Positions 1 to 12,928 are shown, counted from the stretch's first letter. The stretch: DNA of 64,000 nucleotides from Haliotis asinina (GCF_037392515.1 NC_090288.1:54359673-54423672); one strand, 5' to 3'. Notes: generated by a model not told the origin, from the letters alone. Numbers and translations are program-made.

Positions 1-880
1 CTGCTATAGATTTCCCCATACTGTTTTGGATACTGCTGTTTGGTACAGTCTGTTATATCAATATGATTTTACAAACATTTAAATCAATCTCATTCTCATT
101 CAGTTTTGCAATGAAAGATGTTTTGCCTGAAAAAAGATAGCAGAGATGACTATATACCCCATTATGAGGCACTGGAAACATCCAAACTCTCACTGTCAAT
201 AGCAGTATTGTCAAACATTTTTCACATTTTAAATAGACCTTTTCATATTCCTGTGATCCCACAATATTATTCATGATATGATCTAAAGCCACATGCTCCT
301 GAAGATTCCATATTTGGTTTCAGCAAGATCTTTGGCAAGAGTATTTTTCATTATTTATTAGGTCTGAGCTGAAATAATTTCTTCAGATATTTTCTGAGCA
401 AACATTGATACAAAGTCAACTGGAAATTAAGCACACACAAAATGATACGTTTATTTGTCGTTTACCACCTCACACAGCAAAAATCCAGCTATGTGGCAAC
501 AGTCTGTCAATAATCAATACGACATGAGTCAACCAAGTCAGCTAGCCTGATATGAATGGATTGATGACACTCAATGATGACACTGATGTTGGCAAAAAGG
601 TCATCATGTTCTGTCCATACTCATGCACAAAAGTTAAGCGCCACTATTTCCATAGTGTCTTGATTTCACCACTGAAGATCAGAAATACAGACTATATGTT
701 TATGACTGAATTAGCCTTCCATAGATTCTCAAACCTAAGATTGTCAAGATATGACAAAGAAAACGTTCTGCAGGTGCAATGCCATTTCCCTACCATCTGA
801 ATCTTGAAAATCAAGTTTCACACACTTGGTTTCACTGGTCTGTTTTGAGATTTTCCTTTCACTTTAGAGTTAGGATATCA
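1..880. other. Intergenic, nothing recognised
   Basis: AT-rich sequence with short chance frames on both strands. No repeat family or coding signature seen. Confidence 0.5.
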
Positions 881-885
881 GTCAT

Positions 886-1091
886 GGTGAGGAGAAAGTT
901 AACTACCACTGAGAGATGGCAGGTGATAGGCATGAACAATATTACTGCTGGTATGTCATGCAGGGCCATTGTAAGGAAAACAGGTCGTCATCACAGCATC
1001 ATCACCAGTTTAGTTGCCAGTTTCCAGACATAATCAGACCAATGATGTCAATGACAGTCATAGATCTCGTTATGATCTTGTTACCACTGAG
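886..1091 (+). pseudogene. Tc1/mariner-like transposase N-terminal fragment
   Basis: The frame from 886 reads MVRRKLTTTERWQVIGMNN, then AGMSCRAIVRKTGRHHSIIT, which is the paired helix-turn-helix start of Tc1-like transposases. After a stop at 1030 the similarity goes on in the next frame as QTNDVNDSHRSRYDLVTT, where intact copies have a DRPRSGRPR-type AT-hook. No DDE domain or terminal inverted repeats are visible, so it is an old scrap. Confidence 0.7.
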
Positions 1092-1299
1092 TATCAAAAG
1101 TAGCAGATGACAAAGATAGTGGGTGGGGTTTAACTTTTGTGCATGTGTATATATGTTTGCCACAAATACTGAATGAGTTCAACAAACCATGTTGCTGATG
1201 GTAACAAGTGTAAAACTGAATTCCCAAATACTCATATGTTAACAGTAGCATCTCAATATCAGTTGAGCAGTGGAGGGAGGGGGTGGGGGTGTGGGGGGG

Positions 1300-1394
1300 C
1301 ATTAAAATTGGCTTTCATACATTGTGCCCAGGTAGAAAATCGAACCACCGTCTTAGGCATGAAAAGCCAATGCTTTAACCACAAGGCTCCCAGC
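1300..1394 (-). mobile_element. SINE-A (tRNA-derived) fragment
   Basis: Head region only, with TTAACCACAAGGCTCCC as the inverse of the A-box area. Confidence 0.6.
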
Positions 1395-2454
1395 TACAAA
1401 GAAGTACAGGTGCAGAATTCTGTCTTTGTTTGTGTATGGCAATGCCAAGTCTCAAAATTATTACCGTTATCCTTGGTCTATCAGCACAAACATAGGTGTT
1501 GATATTTTTCACTGTTCAACTAACTTCCATTGCTATGCTATGATTTGTGTACATGTAACAATGAGACATGCAACCTATTCTTTTCTGTCAAAAAACACCC
1601 ATTATATTGCATGCAACATTCCAGGTGGTTATTATTTTCGTCTAACCAAAATAGAATAAAGCCATTATCTGGTGATAAAGAACTGCTTTGCATAGACGAT
1701 TTCCATATTAAATATTGAACCATAATCAGTTGGAAGGAAAATACTTCAGCCATGATAAGTTTCAGGTGTTTCATAGTCTGACTGTAACAAGCAATGGGAA
1801 GTAGTGTCCAAACATGAAATTGTGGCGTACAAGCCTAATACTCCTGTACATATGATATCTATATCATAAGCTAGAAAAAGCAAATGGAGGTTGATTCAGT
1901 GATGATACTGTCACTATCAGGTCGCATTCCGTCTTGACTAGATTGTGACTGTTAGACGGAAAAACATGCTATATCATAGGATAAACAATAACAGTGATCA
2001 ATGATGCTTGTAAACAAGAGCTTATGGAAAGAAAATGATGCATGATGGTCCATCTAGTATGAATAACAACATGACATTCGTAAAGACAAAAAGTCATACA
2101 AAAAAATCACAATTATATCCATGTTCATTTCTGAAACAAATGGTCAATAAATTTTAAAACGTATATAAATTTCATTTTCATGGAACATGTCTATAAAATT
2201 TCAAATATGATCACCGCTAAATAACAACAATATTGTTAAAAATCTACTGACTCATAGTGTTCTATTTCTACATTGATAGATAGCACCTGTTTATACTGCC
2301 ATTCCAACAAATAGGCAAGACTGTGTACTTTGTCCATTGATTCCAAATACCATAAGTAAAGTGGATAAATAACATTAATACTAGTTTCATATTCTGCCAA
2401 AATACAACCAGTTTATTCAAATATAAAATCCGTCCATACAACAAGTAGGAACAC
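1395..2454. other. Intergenic, nothing recognised
   Basis: AT-rich unique sequence downstream of USP-1. No motif stands out. Confidence 0.5.
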
Positions 2455-2466
2455 AAACAGAATATG

Positions 2467-2678
2467 ATTACACAATGCCATTTAGAAAGTGGTCAAATGC
2501 AACATATGTCATGTTTGGGATTTCATTGTCTTAGTAAAGTACAAATTCTAGTACTTTTTGGGGTCGAGTCGAATCTGGGATTCTGTGCGGGTTCAAATCC
2601 CAGATGGGACTCAACCCAAAAAAGTACTAGAAGTACTTTACTAAGAAAGTGAAATCCCAAATATGACATATGTTGCAT
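2467..2678. mobile_element. Palindromic tRNA-like foldback element with 12-bp flanking repeats
   Basis: Two arms of about 75 bp (2498-2573 and 2606-2676) are near-perfect reverse complements, both reading GCAACATATGTCAT at their outer ends. Between them is GGGTTCAAATCCC, a B-box-like core. The exact 12-mer AAACAGAATATG flanks the unit at 2455-2466 and 2679-2690, a likely target-site duplication. Related tRNA-headed copies occur at 41690, 51820 and 55948. Confidence 0.7.
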
Positions 2679-2738
2679 AAACAGAATATGTTAACATCTT
2701 TCCATTTCATTTTAGAACAACTAAACCTCAGAAATTTC

Positions 2739-2744
2739 TTTATT
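2739..2744 (-). terminator. Polyadenylation signal of USP-1
   Basis: AATAAA on the minus strand, about 130 bp beyond the USP-1 stop. It is the first such hexamer downstream. Confidence 0.5.
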
Positions 2745-2871
2745 AAAATGTTTGCCAATTTTTCATCTAAGAATTTTCAATACAAAACAATTCCCCCAAA
2801 GACTAGCCTTGCCACAATGCCTCTTTGGTACATGTTTCCTAGATGCAGATTATAGTGTGCTCCTGGAACAT

Positions 2872-3129
2872 CTAGGCACTTTTCTGTTGTTCGCCCTGAT
2901 GGTGGTCTTGGTGGTGATGATGGTGGTGGAGTTCCTTGTTCCGACAGACAAACACAGGAACGTGAGAGTGGTGGACCACATAATCGCTGACGCTGCCCAT
3001 GAAGGTTCGTCTGAGTGTGCCCAAACCACGTGACCCGATGATGATCATCTCGCCATGTTCGTCTTCGCAGGCTTTGACGATCCCCTCCCCGGGTTTGGAA
3101 GCCATCACACTCTTCACCTTTCCACCAAT
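2872..3129 (-). CDS. USP-1 exon 4 (ATP-binding motif, His tail)
   Basis: The terminal exon has acceptor TTTCTCAG and 85 codons plus TAG. It contains MIIIGSRGLGTLRRTFMGSV, the nucleotide-binding loop, and the His6 tail encoded by mixed CAC and CAT codons. Confidence 0.93.
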   Translation of the reverse strand: MGGKVKSVMASKPGEGIVKACEDEHGEMIIIGSRGLGTLRRTFMGSVSDYVVHHSHVPVFVCRNKELHHHHHHQDHHQGEQQKSA

Positions 3130-6100
3130 CTGAGAAAGCCAAACAACACCAATCATACAGAAGTTTGATATTCGAAAACTGAATTATAAACTGTATATTA
3201 ATATACTTATCCTGCCTCACTATTTGCACTTCTCTCTCTTGCTTCAATGCTGAACGGAATGAATGAAAACTTTTCCTGTGGGCATCTCTTGTCTTTACGC
3301 CCATGTTCCCCTGGCTGATCTCCTTATAGGTCAGGTCTCTAGGACTATGTTGAGCATGCAGCGCATTTCCCTATCTACCCACGTGACTACCTCAGAGTGA
3401 TCGTTCTCTACCTAGAGTCAAACTATTCAAACTTATCCTATCTCCCCATTTGAACTTATTCCACAGTTGGATGGCGAGTCGCAGATAAGCTCTGACAGTA
3501 TACACTGTATAGGCTAATGACAAGCGTAGATAGCAATGAACAAGGGATCGAGGCCAGATCCGACTAGCATAGTGCTTATGCTAGCGATGGGTTCTGCTGA
3601 ACCCCTTGGCCTACTAGGCACAATCGCTCCCATGGAGTGGGTGCTCCCAAGCGACGTGGAATTCAGCCGCAACCCTTGCATATGCAAGGGGACACAACTA
3701 GGTGAGTCACTTCACTTCATCACAAATTTGATGGAGTACCTCCATAATTAAAGTTTTATGACTAGTAATCGGACCCGCACCTCCCACAGCCCATTAGACC
3801 CCACTGCAAAGAGGGGAAAAGGAACAAATGAAATGGTTCAACATGGTGAATTGTTTTTCGGTGAAGAGAGCTGTTGCGGCAAAATCATCACTTTCCAAAA
3901 GTGGGTAGTCACGTGAGTAGATAGGGGAGCATGCTGCATGCTCAGCATGGGACTATGGACATGTCCCATAAGGAGAGCAGCCTGGGGAACACGGGCGTAT
4001 GGACTAGAGAGTCCTACAGGGAAAGTTCTCGTTCGTTCGTCAAAGCAAAAGAGGGAAGTGCAAGTCGTGAGATAGGATAAGTTTACATTAATTAACACTA
4101 CTGTCATGGTCACATAGTTTTACAGGTGATACTTGGCACTGTCTGTTACAAGGTCTGTTTTCTGTATACAGTAACACACCATGATATTTTACTAACCTAC
4201 TATGATATTAGCAATGGTTAACTCTGAAAATAACACTACATTCTGCACTTATCTACCAACCCCATGATGCTTGAGCTTTTCTGCAAACTTTTCAAGATCT
4301 TTCTGGATTTTTCGCTGTTCATCTCTCAACATGGCCTCCAGCATTTCCCTGTCATACACGTACACAGCTGAAACGACACAAATATGTACATCAGATGCAC
4401 ACTTGGAATAATTAGATTACTTTCTTCACTGAACATCACCTACACATGATTCACTGAAACATGACCTAGACATGATTCACTGAAACATGACCTAGACATT
4501 AATCACTGAAACATAGCCTAGACATGACTCAATGAATGACATCTGGAAATGATTCACTGAAACATGACCTAGACATGATTCACTGAAACATGACCTAGAC
4601 ATGATTCACTGAAACATGACCTAGACATGATTCACTGAAACATGACCTAGACATGATTCACTGAAACATAGTCTAGACAATACTCACTGAAACATGACCT
4701 AGACATTAATCACTGAAACATAGCCTAGACATGACTCAATGAATGACATCTGGAAATGATTCACTGAAACATGACCTAGACATTTATCGCTGTAACATAG
4801 CCTAGACATGACTCACTGAACATCACCTAGACATGATTCTCTGAAACATCACCTTGACACTAATCACTGAAACATAGCCTGGACATGACTCACTGAATGA
4901 CATCTGGACATGATTCACTGAAACATCACACAGACACGATTCACTGAAACATGACCTAGACATGATTCACTGAAACATCACCTAGATATTCATCAATGAA
5001 ATATAAACTCATCATGTCTTACCAAAACATACCATTACAAACTGACAAGTTGTTAGTGTACTCACAGTTGTTCCATCGCTGAGAGTGCAGCATCACATTA
5101 AGTTCTGGACAATGCACCAACACCACGTGGTCATTCTTCTGGTGGACATTTTTGCAGTACCCTGTAAAAAGCGTGCATCTATAGGTAGTAGGGTCAACAC
5201 ACTTACAACACTGTCATAGTGTGTGAAATAGTTTCCGAATTTTGCAAGCCTCTCAGCCTAGCTATGCCTGAAAGTTACTGGCCCCAAAAATGACTGCATA
5301 AAACTGAATGCAGATATGGGTTTCATCACTGAATTGCCAATATGATGAACCTTTTTCAACAGGCCATAATCTCACATGATCTAAAAAAGTGTTGCAAGTT
5401 GGGGAAAGTTATATATTTACAAAATAACCTCATGAAAATGCACTAGCCTGTTCAGGTCATTGACTTTGAAGATTTACTGGATCTACTGGATTTTGACTAG
5501 CCACGGACTGGCAGGGTGGTGTCTATTTTGCACACTGCACTGTCATCACTTTTTGGCAACATACATACTCACAGACTTGATGGCATGACAACAACAAACA
5601 ATTTCAAATATACTTTTCAGGCATCAAATCAATGATTGAAACCTTTACATTGAAAACAGACTTGTTTATTGCCTGGTGATTCAAATTGTTTCAGTTTAAT
5701 AATCATTGTTCCCATAGACAATATTTCTGATCAGTCTTTTCACTTAAACAGCCAAGAGCATCCACTCCAGCAAACTGACCTAGACCATGAACATTGAGCA
5801 TGCATTCACAAGTGTCAGCCCGACTTCTATCAAGGTAGTCAGGAGGACCATCTCCATCACACTCCATTCCATACCAGAACCAACCATCAGCAACACCCTA
5901 ACTTACAGAACCAAGTGGGTACCAATACCCTCTTCACTGACTCACAGAACCCAGTATCAGCAATACCCCAACTTACAGTACCAAGTGGGTACCAATACCA
6001 TCTTCACTGACTCACAGAACCCAATATCAGCAATACCCCAACTTACAGAACCAAGTGGGTACCAATACCATCTTCACTGACTCAGCACTTCTTAATACCA

Positions 6101-9100
6101 TCCTCCGTGTTACTACCCACAACAATCCAGTTTATGGTGAATGAGTGAGTAAGTTTGGTTCTATGCCGCTTTTAGCAATATTCTAGCAATATCATAGTGG
6201 GGTCACCAGAAATGGGCTTCACAGAGTTTACCAATGTGGGGAATCAAACCTGGGTCTTCAGTGAGACAAGCGAATGCTTCAACCACAGGGCTACCCCACC
6301 TCACCTTGGGGTGACTGATGATACTTCCAGCCCTAAAGAAATCCACATCTAAGAACATATCTATTTCAAAAGACCCAGTCAGGCAGCATTCATATTCAGC
6401 CATTCATTCCACCACCAGAACATATTTTCAGTTCAGCAAAGTTCAAACTGACTGAACCAAATATCAAAACTCCACTAAAAGAAACTGATGGAAGCAGAGA
6501 AACATACTGTCCCAAACGTCATGTTTATCAAAATTAATAACAATCAGTCTGCACATGAACATCTAATCAAACAAATGACTTATAATCTGCTTGTCACATC
6601 TGTACAGATCCATGAAAGTTTGAGTTACAATATTGATCTTTAGCCACCCATGCTTATCGTAAGAACCAACTAACGGCATCAGACAGTCAGGCTTACTGAC
6701 TTGTCATTGGTTCCCAGTTGTGCAGAATGGTGCTCATGCTGGTGATCTCTGGATTATCACGTCCAGACTTAATCATTTAAAGACTGACACAATATAACTG
6801 GAATATTGCTAAGAGCAGCGTTAAACTAAATTCACTCACTCACAACTGTATAATCTTTATTCCTTAACGTGACAGACCCTGGCTCCAATACCTGCATGCG
6901 TTATCACAAGTCTGTTATCTCAGTATTCACAAAACATTCAACAAAACATGTAAACAACATTTTGCGTGTGTGTTTTGCATGCATAGATTCTGATCTACGT
7001 ATTTTCAGAAAGTATCTTAAAACAGCAACATATGTTGAAACAACATGTTTTGAAATGATTCAGGTTTGATAAACATTTCATGTGCAAAAGATTTGGACTA
7101 GATATATATAATTTTATTTCTGCATGCACTCATACAAAACCTACTGCGAACAATGTATCTGTTGTCCTTACTCTGCATTCAGCTTCATCTATACTCTTCA
7201 AAAAGGTACAGGATAATGAACTTTCACTTTGGATAGGAAGTGTAAACATTAACAAATGTTTCAAGGACACGCATCTTATGAATGCACCACCATTACCCTC
7301 TATTACCACCCCTAAATACAAAGCATGTGCACAATGCAGCAGCCCCATACACATGCATGGGGTCCCATTCAACATTTTGACAATTTTTTCAAGAAGGTCA
7401 AGAAATCACTTGGAACATTAATTTTGACACTCATCTTACATCACACATTTGTTAGTTTTTGTTTCTAGTCGTTTGTTTTCAAATTAAAATCGTATACATG
7501 CAAATTACATGCCATACACCAATCATCTTTCAAAATGACTACATTCCAAATAGCGATGGTTGTAAGGAAGTGCAAATGGTGCTTCACTCTCAAAACATTC
7601 AATAATGTCATATCAACATTGACTCTGATAAATCTCAAAAAAACATTTTAATCGTAAATAAAAAACAAATGATGATCCCCTACTTTTTTTAAGAATATAG
7701 ATATGTGTGCGCTGACTGTTATCTGTTCCCTGTTGTTGTCGGTGTTAGCATGCTGTTTATCACAACATATCATGCCCATATTCACGATATCATCAGTTAG
7801 TTGTAATCACCACAGTTTGATAACAAGGTAACAACCTCATCAAAACGCCACTGTATGCATTAAACTAGTTGGGTCAAGAGAAACCAATTTGTTATCCATG
7901 AAAGTCTACAACTGTGTAGCTTAAAAAAATATATTCTTTCAACAGTTATCTAGTTTCAGCAACTGTCTAGATTAAACAACTGTCCTGATTAAACATTCAC
8001 CAAATTAAAGATTTTTCAAGATTTAGAAAAAGTAGCAGATACACACCACAGCAATGGTGTACTGTCTTGAAATTATTTACATACACAGTTATCTGCTTTT
8101 TCATTAAGTGACCTGTTTACCCCAGAGTAGCAATGTTGTGGTACATATATGAAACAAAACACGAGATTACTTACACACCACTAAATTCCATTCAGTACTC
8201 TTAACTTTTCCCAGAACTCTTATACTGAAAAAATAAAGTGCACATACTCCTTATGTTGAAAAATTATCTGGAGCACTGATAAGCACTAGAAACTCATGAC
8301 TGACTGAATTTATCTTAAAGACTCCAGTAAGCTTATGTGCATGACATTGACTTCTCCTCTAAAGATGTGAAATGTCCTAATACTTTTGGTACAATTTGCC
8401 CAAACCCTAAAGAACTACATGTTTTTTCTACATTTTTGTGTGCATTAACAAAGATGGTAACAAATTATTTTTGATGACTGATCGGTTGTAAAGTTGAAAG
8501 GACCAATTATCAAAAGTATCAAATTTTAGCCAATTCCTAACACTACCTGCCACACAATCTTTCCATCAAACACCTTCAGCTGTATCACTCAAAGTAACAC
8601 AGAGGCCCATCATCAAAATGTTGGATCACCATGACAACCTTGACCTTGCTGGCTGACACTTTTGACTTTTGATGTGTTTTATTGAGATATAAACAGACGC
8701 TTGACTATTTCTAAAAATATCTACAATGTATAAATATAGTGTTACAGGGTCATAAACTAGAACATAATACAAATTATTACAACATATTTTTCTCAAACTG
8801 ACACAAGGTGGGGAAAACAGACCTGAAGTTGACAAGGTCAAAGTTTAGATAGCTAGCACTGTTACTTTGCTGAAAAACATATTTTTTCACATGGTACATA
8901 AGTTTCAGCTCCAAGCCATACCTACCTTCTGAGGAGAATCTCTCTTTCTAGCACATCTAATGGCAGATCTATACATGTTTGAAATGTTTTTTCACAAACA
9001 CAAAAATCCTTGATAATGAATAAAACAAAGCAGGGGTTCAAATTTTTTATAAAAAAGCCACTGGTAACTGGCTTCAAGAAAGTGACTTGTTCTGACTAAT

Positions 9101-11018
9101 TTTCCACTTGCCCTGATTTTATGACAATGTTTGATGTTAATGTTTACTGGACTATTCATCGAAGAGTGATACTGATAAATTTCAAAGAATGATATCTCTA
9201 AATTATTATTATTGCAAAATGTAATAGCTACATTATGAGCAGATATGAAATAAAATCCAAGTGTATTTGCAATTTGAAACCATAAGTGGAAATAATCTAG
9301 TAGTACATGGATATGTAAGATACCATTATTTGATTCCATGAAATGAAAACTGACTGTCTCGGGATTGGATTGGAAGCGATGGGATTTTTTACCCCTGAAA
9401 AACTCAACAAATAATGATGTCATACTAAGGTGAAACAAGTATGACAATATTCATAGTCCCTAGTTTGGCAATTTCAGAAGAACAAATTCCTTTCAAGAGA
9501 ATTCAAGATCATACAAGGTCTTGTGCATTCTGAGAAAGAATGGCAGACAATGCTGATACATATTGGTGAACTTCTTGATTAAATTCTGAGTCTATCTTTA
9601 GTAGGGCTATCCAGTTTCAGTTTAATTGCTTCCAAGGATTCTCTGAACAAATGTATGGACGATGGAATGAAGTGTGATTTTCTTGGATTTTCTTGACTTG
9701 GAAATAAACATAATGATTATCTCAACCAGGTTTCCGATATCTCGCTTCTTATGCTTTGGAAAAGAATTCAAAAGCTTTTTCATACCCAAGAAGACTAACT
9801 GACAGCCCATGTCAAGTTGGAAGTATTTTCCTTAAACAAAGTTTTTTTCATACCCCAGATGACAAACTGAACTAACTGACAGCCTTAGCCAAGTTGGAAG
9901 TATACTCCTTGTAAGTGTACTCCAAAGTAACAAACTTGATCTCCCTCACATAGTTTAACATTTCCTCGCTATTTCAGCTGAGTCCATTAAACAAGTTTAG
10001 AGAAAACTTAAATATTAATGGACAACATTGTTAATTTCTTTTACGAAAAATATGGTTTTTTATTACCAACAAACAAGCAACAAGAACAGCATGGATTTTA
10101 CAAGCTGTGTTTTTGCATGACACAACTGTCATTATCTTCTCCATTATCAAACATTACGCGTCCATGAACCACACTGAGGTCACTGGTTAAAGATATTGTG
10201 ACTATATTCCACTGTGATAATATGACACGATTGCATGACATTACTGCATGGCATGACTGCATGATCAAGTACAATCAATGTGGACAATACTCCCAAACCC
10301 AGTTACCGCTAATGTCTCACCACTGCCATCTCACCAGTCACCAGTTCGTCTCACCATCAATGTCTCACTACCAAATGTCTCACCACTAATATCTCAACAC
10401 TATTGTCAACACCTACATGCTATCAGCTTACATACATCAGTCATTCCTCATCAATAACATTGGAATATAACCAAGAAAGTCCACACAAGTCTAGATCTAG
10501 ATTTCCACAGCTTCTGAAAATGATGAAAGTATCAGGACTCCTTTTCATTTCAATTTAGTTTAATTTCTTTCACTATGAACATTTTCTAGTACAATATGTT
10601 CATTTCAGAGACAGGTTGTTAGTCTAAGAGTTTTTTTTTCATAGAATATTTGCATCCTCCTGGGTGTAACATTGCAACACTGAAATATCTAGTTAATTTA
10701 ATGTATATTTAGATTGAGGCATGCATGTCAGTTTTGATTGGGTTGGGGGTACGGGAGGAACTCTTACCTAATCTCACATTCCTGTGGAAAGGTCTCTAAT
10801 ATTCTAGAATGGGTCTCCCTAGGGTCATATCTTGACTGTATAGGACCGCATCAATCCTCTCCGCTAGGGCCCTCCCTATGTATTGCTTACAATTTACTAC
10901 GTATGCACACATGCTATGATCACACCGCGTTCCAATACTCACAATCAAGTGCAAATTCTGCGGAATCGCTGCCGTCGATTGCTACTATAACATTCCTCTG
11001 ATTCTCAGAACTTGCCAT
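2872..11018 (-). CDS. Universal stress protein, USP-1 (complete, 4 exons)
   Basis: This is a complete single-domain UspA-family protein of 178 aa. The coding exons, read on the minus strand, are 11018-10943, 5161-5066, 4367-4261 and 3129-2872, with intron phases 1, 1 and 0. The start ATG at 11018 leads directly into the first strand (VIVAIDGSD, residues 10-18), whose Asp15 is the usual nucleotide-contacting acid. The ATP-binding signature G-x2-G-x9-G-S is intact at G125, G128, G138 and S139. It is followed by SDYVVHHSHVPVFVC, the typical last helix and strand. The C-terminus has six consecutive histidines (161-166) and then QDHH, which is not part of the normal fold. An AATAAA signal lies at 2744-2739, about 130 bp past the stop. 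The family binds ATP and acts in stress responses, usually in the cytosol; the client is unknown. The exon 3 donor is weak (GTTGGT), but it is the only one that keeps the frame into exon 4. USP-2 lies next upstream in the same orientation. Confidence 0.93.
3205..4090. mobile_element. Element with approximately 200-bp terminal inverted repeats in USP-1 intron 3
   Basis: 3205-3420 and 3890-4090 are diverged reverse complements of one another (shared segments include GCATGCAGC, CCCACGTGACTACC and CTCTCCTTAT). They enclose about 470 bp of unique sequence with no recognisable protein. It could be a non-autonomous DNA transposon or the remains of an element with inverted long repeats. Class undetermined. 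Confidence 0.55.
4261..4367 (-). CDS. USP-1 exon 3
   Basis: The 107-bp exon has acceptor CGTTTCAG and encodes the variable helical segment VYVYDREMLEAMLRDEQRK through LKHHG. The in-frame donor is GTTGGT at 4260. A better-looking GTAGATAAG site four bases downstream would shift the frame into exon 4. Exon length and phase match USP-2 and USP-3 exactly, which supports the weak donor. Confidence 0.85.
4429..4995. repeat. 26-bp minisatellite in USP-1 intron 2
   Basis: About 20 variant units of ACTGAAACATGACCTAGACA plus TGATTC, between exons 2 and 3. Interspersed variants carry TAGCC or ACATCTGG substitutions, and a block of several units is itself repeated (4490-4570 and 4680-4760). Confidence 0.9.
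5066..5161 (-). CDS. USP-1 exon 2
   Basis: The 96-bp exon has acceptor TTTTTACAG and donor GTGAGTAC. It finishes Trp26 and encodes YCKNVHQKNDHVVLVHCPEL, the first helix end and second strand of the fold. The frame joins exactly to exons 1 and 3. Confidence 0.9.
5889..6094. repeat. 70-bp tandem repeat in USP-1 intron 1
   Basis: About 2.9 copies of a 70-bp unit. The start ACTTACAG recurs at 5901, 5971 and 6041. Units are over 90% alike. Confidence 0.85.
6141..6306 (-). mobile_element. SINE-A, near full length
   Basis: Read on the minus strand: A box GGGGTAGCCCTGTGG, B box GGTTTGATTCCCC, body GGTGACCCC, and tail GAATATTGCTAAAAGCGGC. In USP-1 intron 1. Confidence 0.85.
6641..6843 (+). mobile_element. 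SINE-B, old copy in USP-1 intron 1
   Basis: CACCCATGCTTATCGTAAG, CATTGGTTCCCAGTTGTGCA, then AACTGGAATATTGCTAAGAG and a TCACTCAC tail. Confidence 0.75.
6844..10942. other. USP-1 intron 1, bulk
   Basis: AT-rich intronic sequence. The only structure seen is a local duplication near 9778-9905 (ACTGACAGCC and AGTTGGAAGTAT blocks repeated) and a TCTCACCA-rich tract at 10310-10390. Confidence 0.55.
10943..11018 (-). CDS. USP-1 exon 1
   Basis: This exon encodes residues 1-25 (MASSENQRNVIVAIDGSD and onward) and the first base of Trp26. The donor is GTGAGT after a single T, giving phase 1. The intron that follows is 5.8 kb and holds a 70-bp tandem repeat and two SINE copies. Confidence 0.9.
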
Positions 11019-11530
11019 CGTGATCTGCTGGAAGCTTCCACACAATCACAATTTTCACAGACAACTGGTGTCATATATGTGTTACCTTGACCTTTGTGCC
11101 CGGGACAAGTCATTATTTCCAACTGCCGTGAACGTGGCAGACGTATTATATGACGTATATTGATTTCAGGTATACCTGACAATGCATTGTTATAATAATC
11201 TAAATAGGTATGATATAAGTGTAATATTGAACGTGTACTGGTATAGTTAGTCGTGTACATCAGCACGACGTGCAGCTGTTGGATCGTTTATATTTAACCA
11301 GATAAAAAGAAGCTATAATGATTACGCGCACGTAGGTCTTTCTAATATTGCAAATGATTTTAATTCAGTGCCAGGCTTCACGAGAATAGTATCGACAAGT
11401 TTGTTTAATCCTGGAGCGATTCGTAGCATTATACTTTTCGGTTTATACATACCGTACATGAAAGCATGCAAATGTAGATGCATATTTGAACATTTCCTAA
11501 TTTGACAAATGTCATCAAGACATTAAAAGT
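11019..11530. other. USP-1 5' flank
   Basis: Presumed promoter and 5' UTR region. A weak TATAAA on the minus strand at 11292-11287 is about 270 bp from the ATG. Confidence 0.35.
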
Positions 11531-11615
11531 CGAGAAGTGTAATATCAACGTTTATTACTCGCCCGTTGAAGACACCGCAGTGTAATATATTTTCGGCAAT
11601 ATTACACTGGACGTA

Positions 11616-12888
11616 TGACGTCAAAATAGTTAACATTTTTGACGTCACAATGCTAATGTCGCTGTCGCAATTTGTCCTCACACTGTAGGCAATTTCCCCG
11701 CAGTTTCTGTCAATTTATGTTGGCGAGTAATAACAGAATACTAAACTCGCTTCCGTGAAATACCATTTTTATTAAATTTTACCAAATCATTAACTCGTTT
11801 AATAAAATTATACTACACTGCAGGTCGTTTAGAATCCTCTGACATCGTTGCAGTTACTGTGACGTAATACTCTATTGTGATGCCATCACTCATGACATCA
11901 TAACAATTGGCAGCAGAGTCGGTCAGCAATAACAACCGTTTTACGGTTTTACAATGTTTTGCAATTTATGATAAAACTATCCATAGTTAACTTTAGGAAA
12001 TATTGAAATATGTCACGTAAACCTTAACGCTTAAAAACCATACTACCTGCGTAAGCGTGCATATCTTTGGGCAAGGCTATTGAATAACTTAGCATGCACT
12101 AGCTTACGTTTTTCTATAAAATGGATATGCCTGATATTTGAAATTAAACACCCCGGTCCATTCTAGCCTACACTGATCCGTTGAAATAATTAATGGCTTT
12201 TGTAGCTATTTATAAATAATATATTATGAGAACATTTTTCCATAAATCCAAATGTTAGGGTGTCAAATGCAATTGTTCTAATACAATATGAATACGACGC
12301 GTGTCATAACGGATATATGCTGGTTCACGACCAGATTATTTAGTAAGTGTAATACGAGATATTCCGTTATTATTTATGTTTATATTATGTTTGTTATAGT
12401 TGTTGTATTAATATGGACGCATCTGTACATGATCATAATTACAGCTACAATTCCAACCCAGCCATTAATTCAGAGATGCCATCCTGCATGACAGAAAATG
12501 TTTTCTCAGTTGCAAAGGTCAACTTCCTTAATACCAGCTGAGGTCAAGGGATCTTGAGAGGCCTGTCAAGGACAAGGGGTAGAAAACGTGACGGTGTCCC
12601 GACCAGCGTCAATAAATCAACATGGCATTATGGGAAACATATGACTGATCGTGACGTCAACTACCCCAAGTATTGACGACCTATTTTGTCAAGCGTACGT
12701 GAAAATGTCGCAACACTGACCATAAACATGCCAAAACACTCGCCCATGCTTTGATTGTTGTATTTTTAGTGTTTAAAAACGACATTTAGGTTTAAATGTA
12801 GGTTGGACGTACATTCACAAAGTACACAAGGTATCCAAATATATCTTCGAGAAAAACGAAAATTACCAATACGAGAGTCAGTTATGTC

Positions 12889-12928
<40 letters not shown>

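Noticed and set aside
2777-3304. 175-codon minus-strand frame
   Set aside because: Alternative frame over USP-1 exon 4; the USP frame has the ATP motif and exact splice fit.
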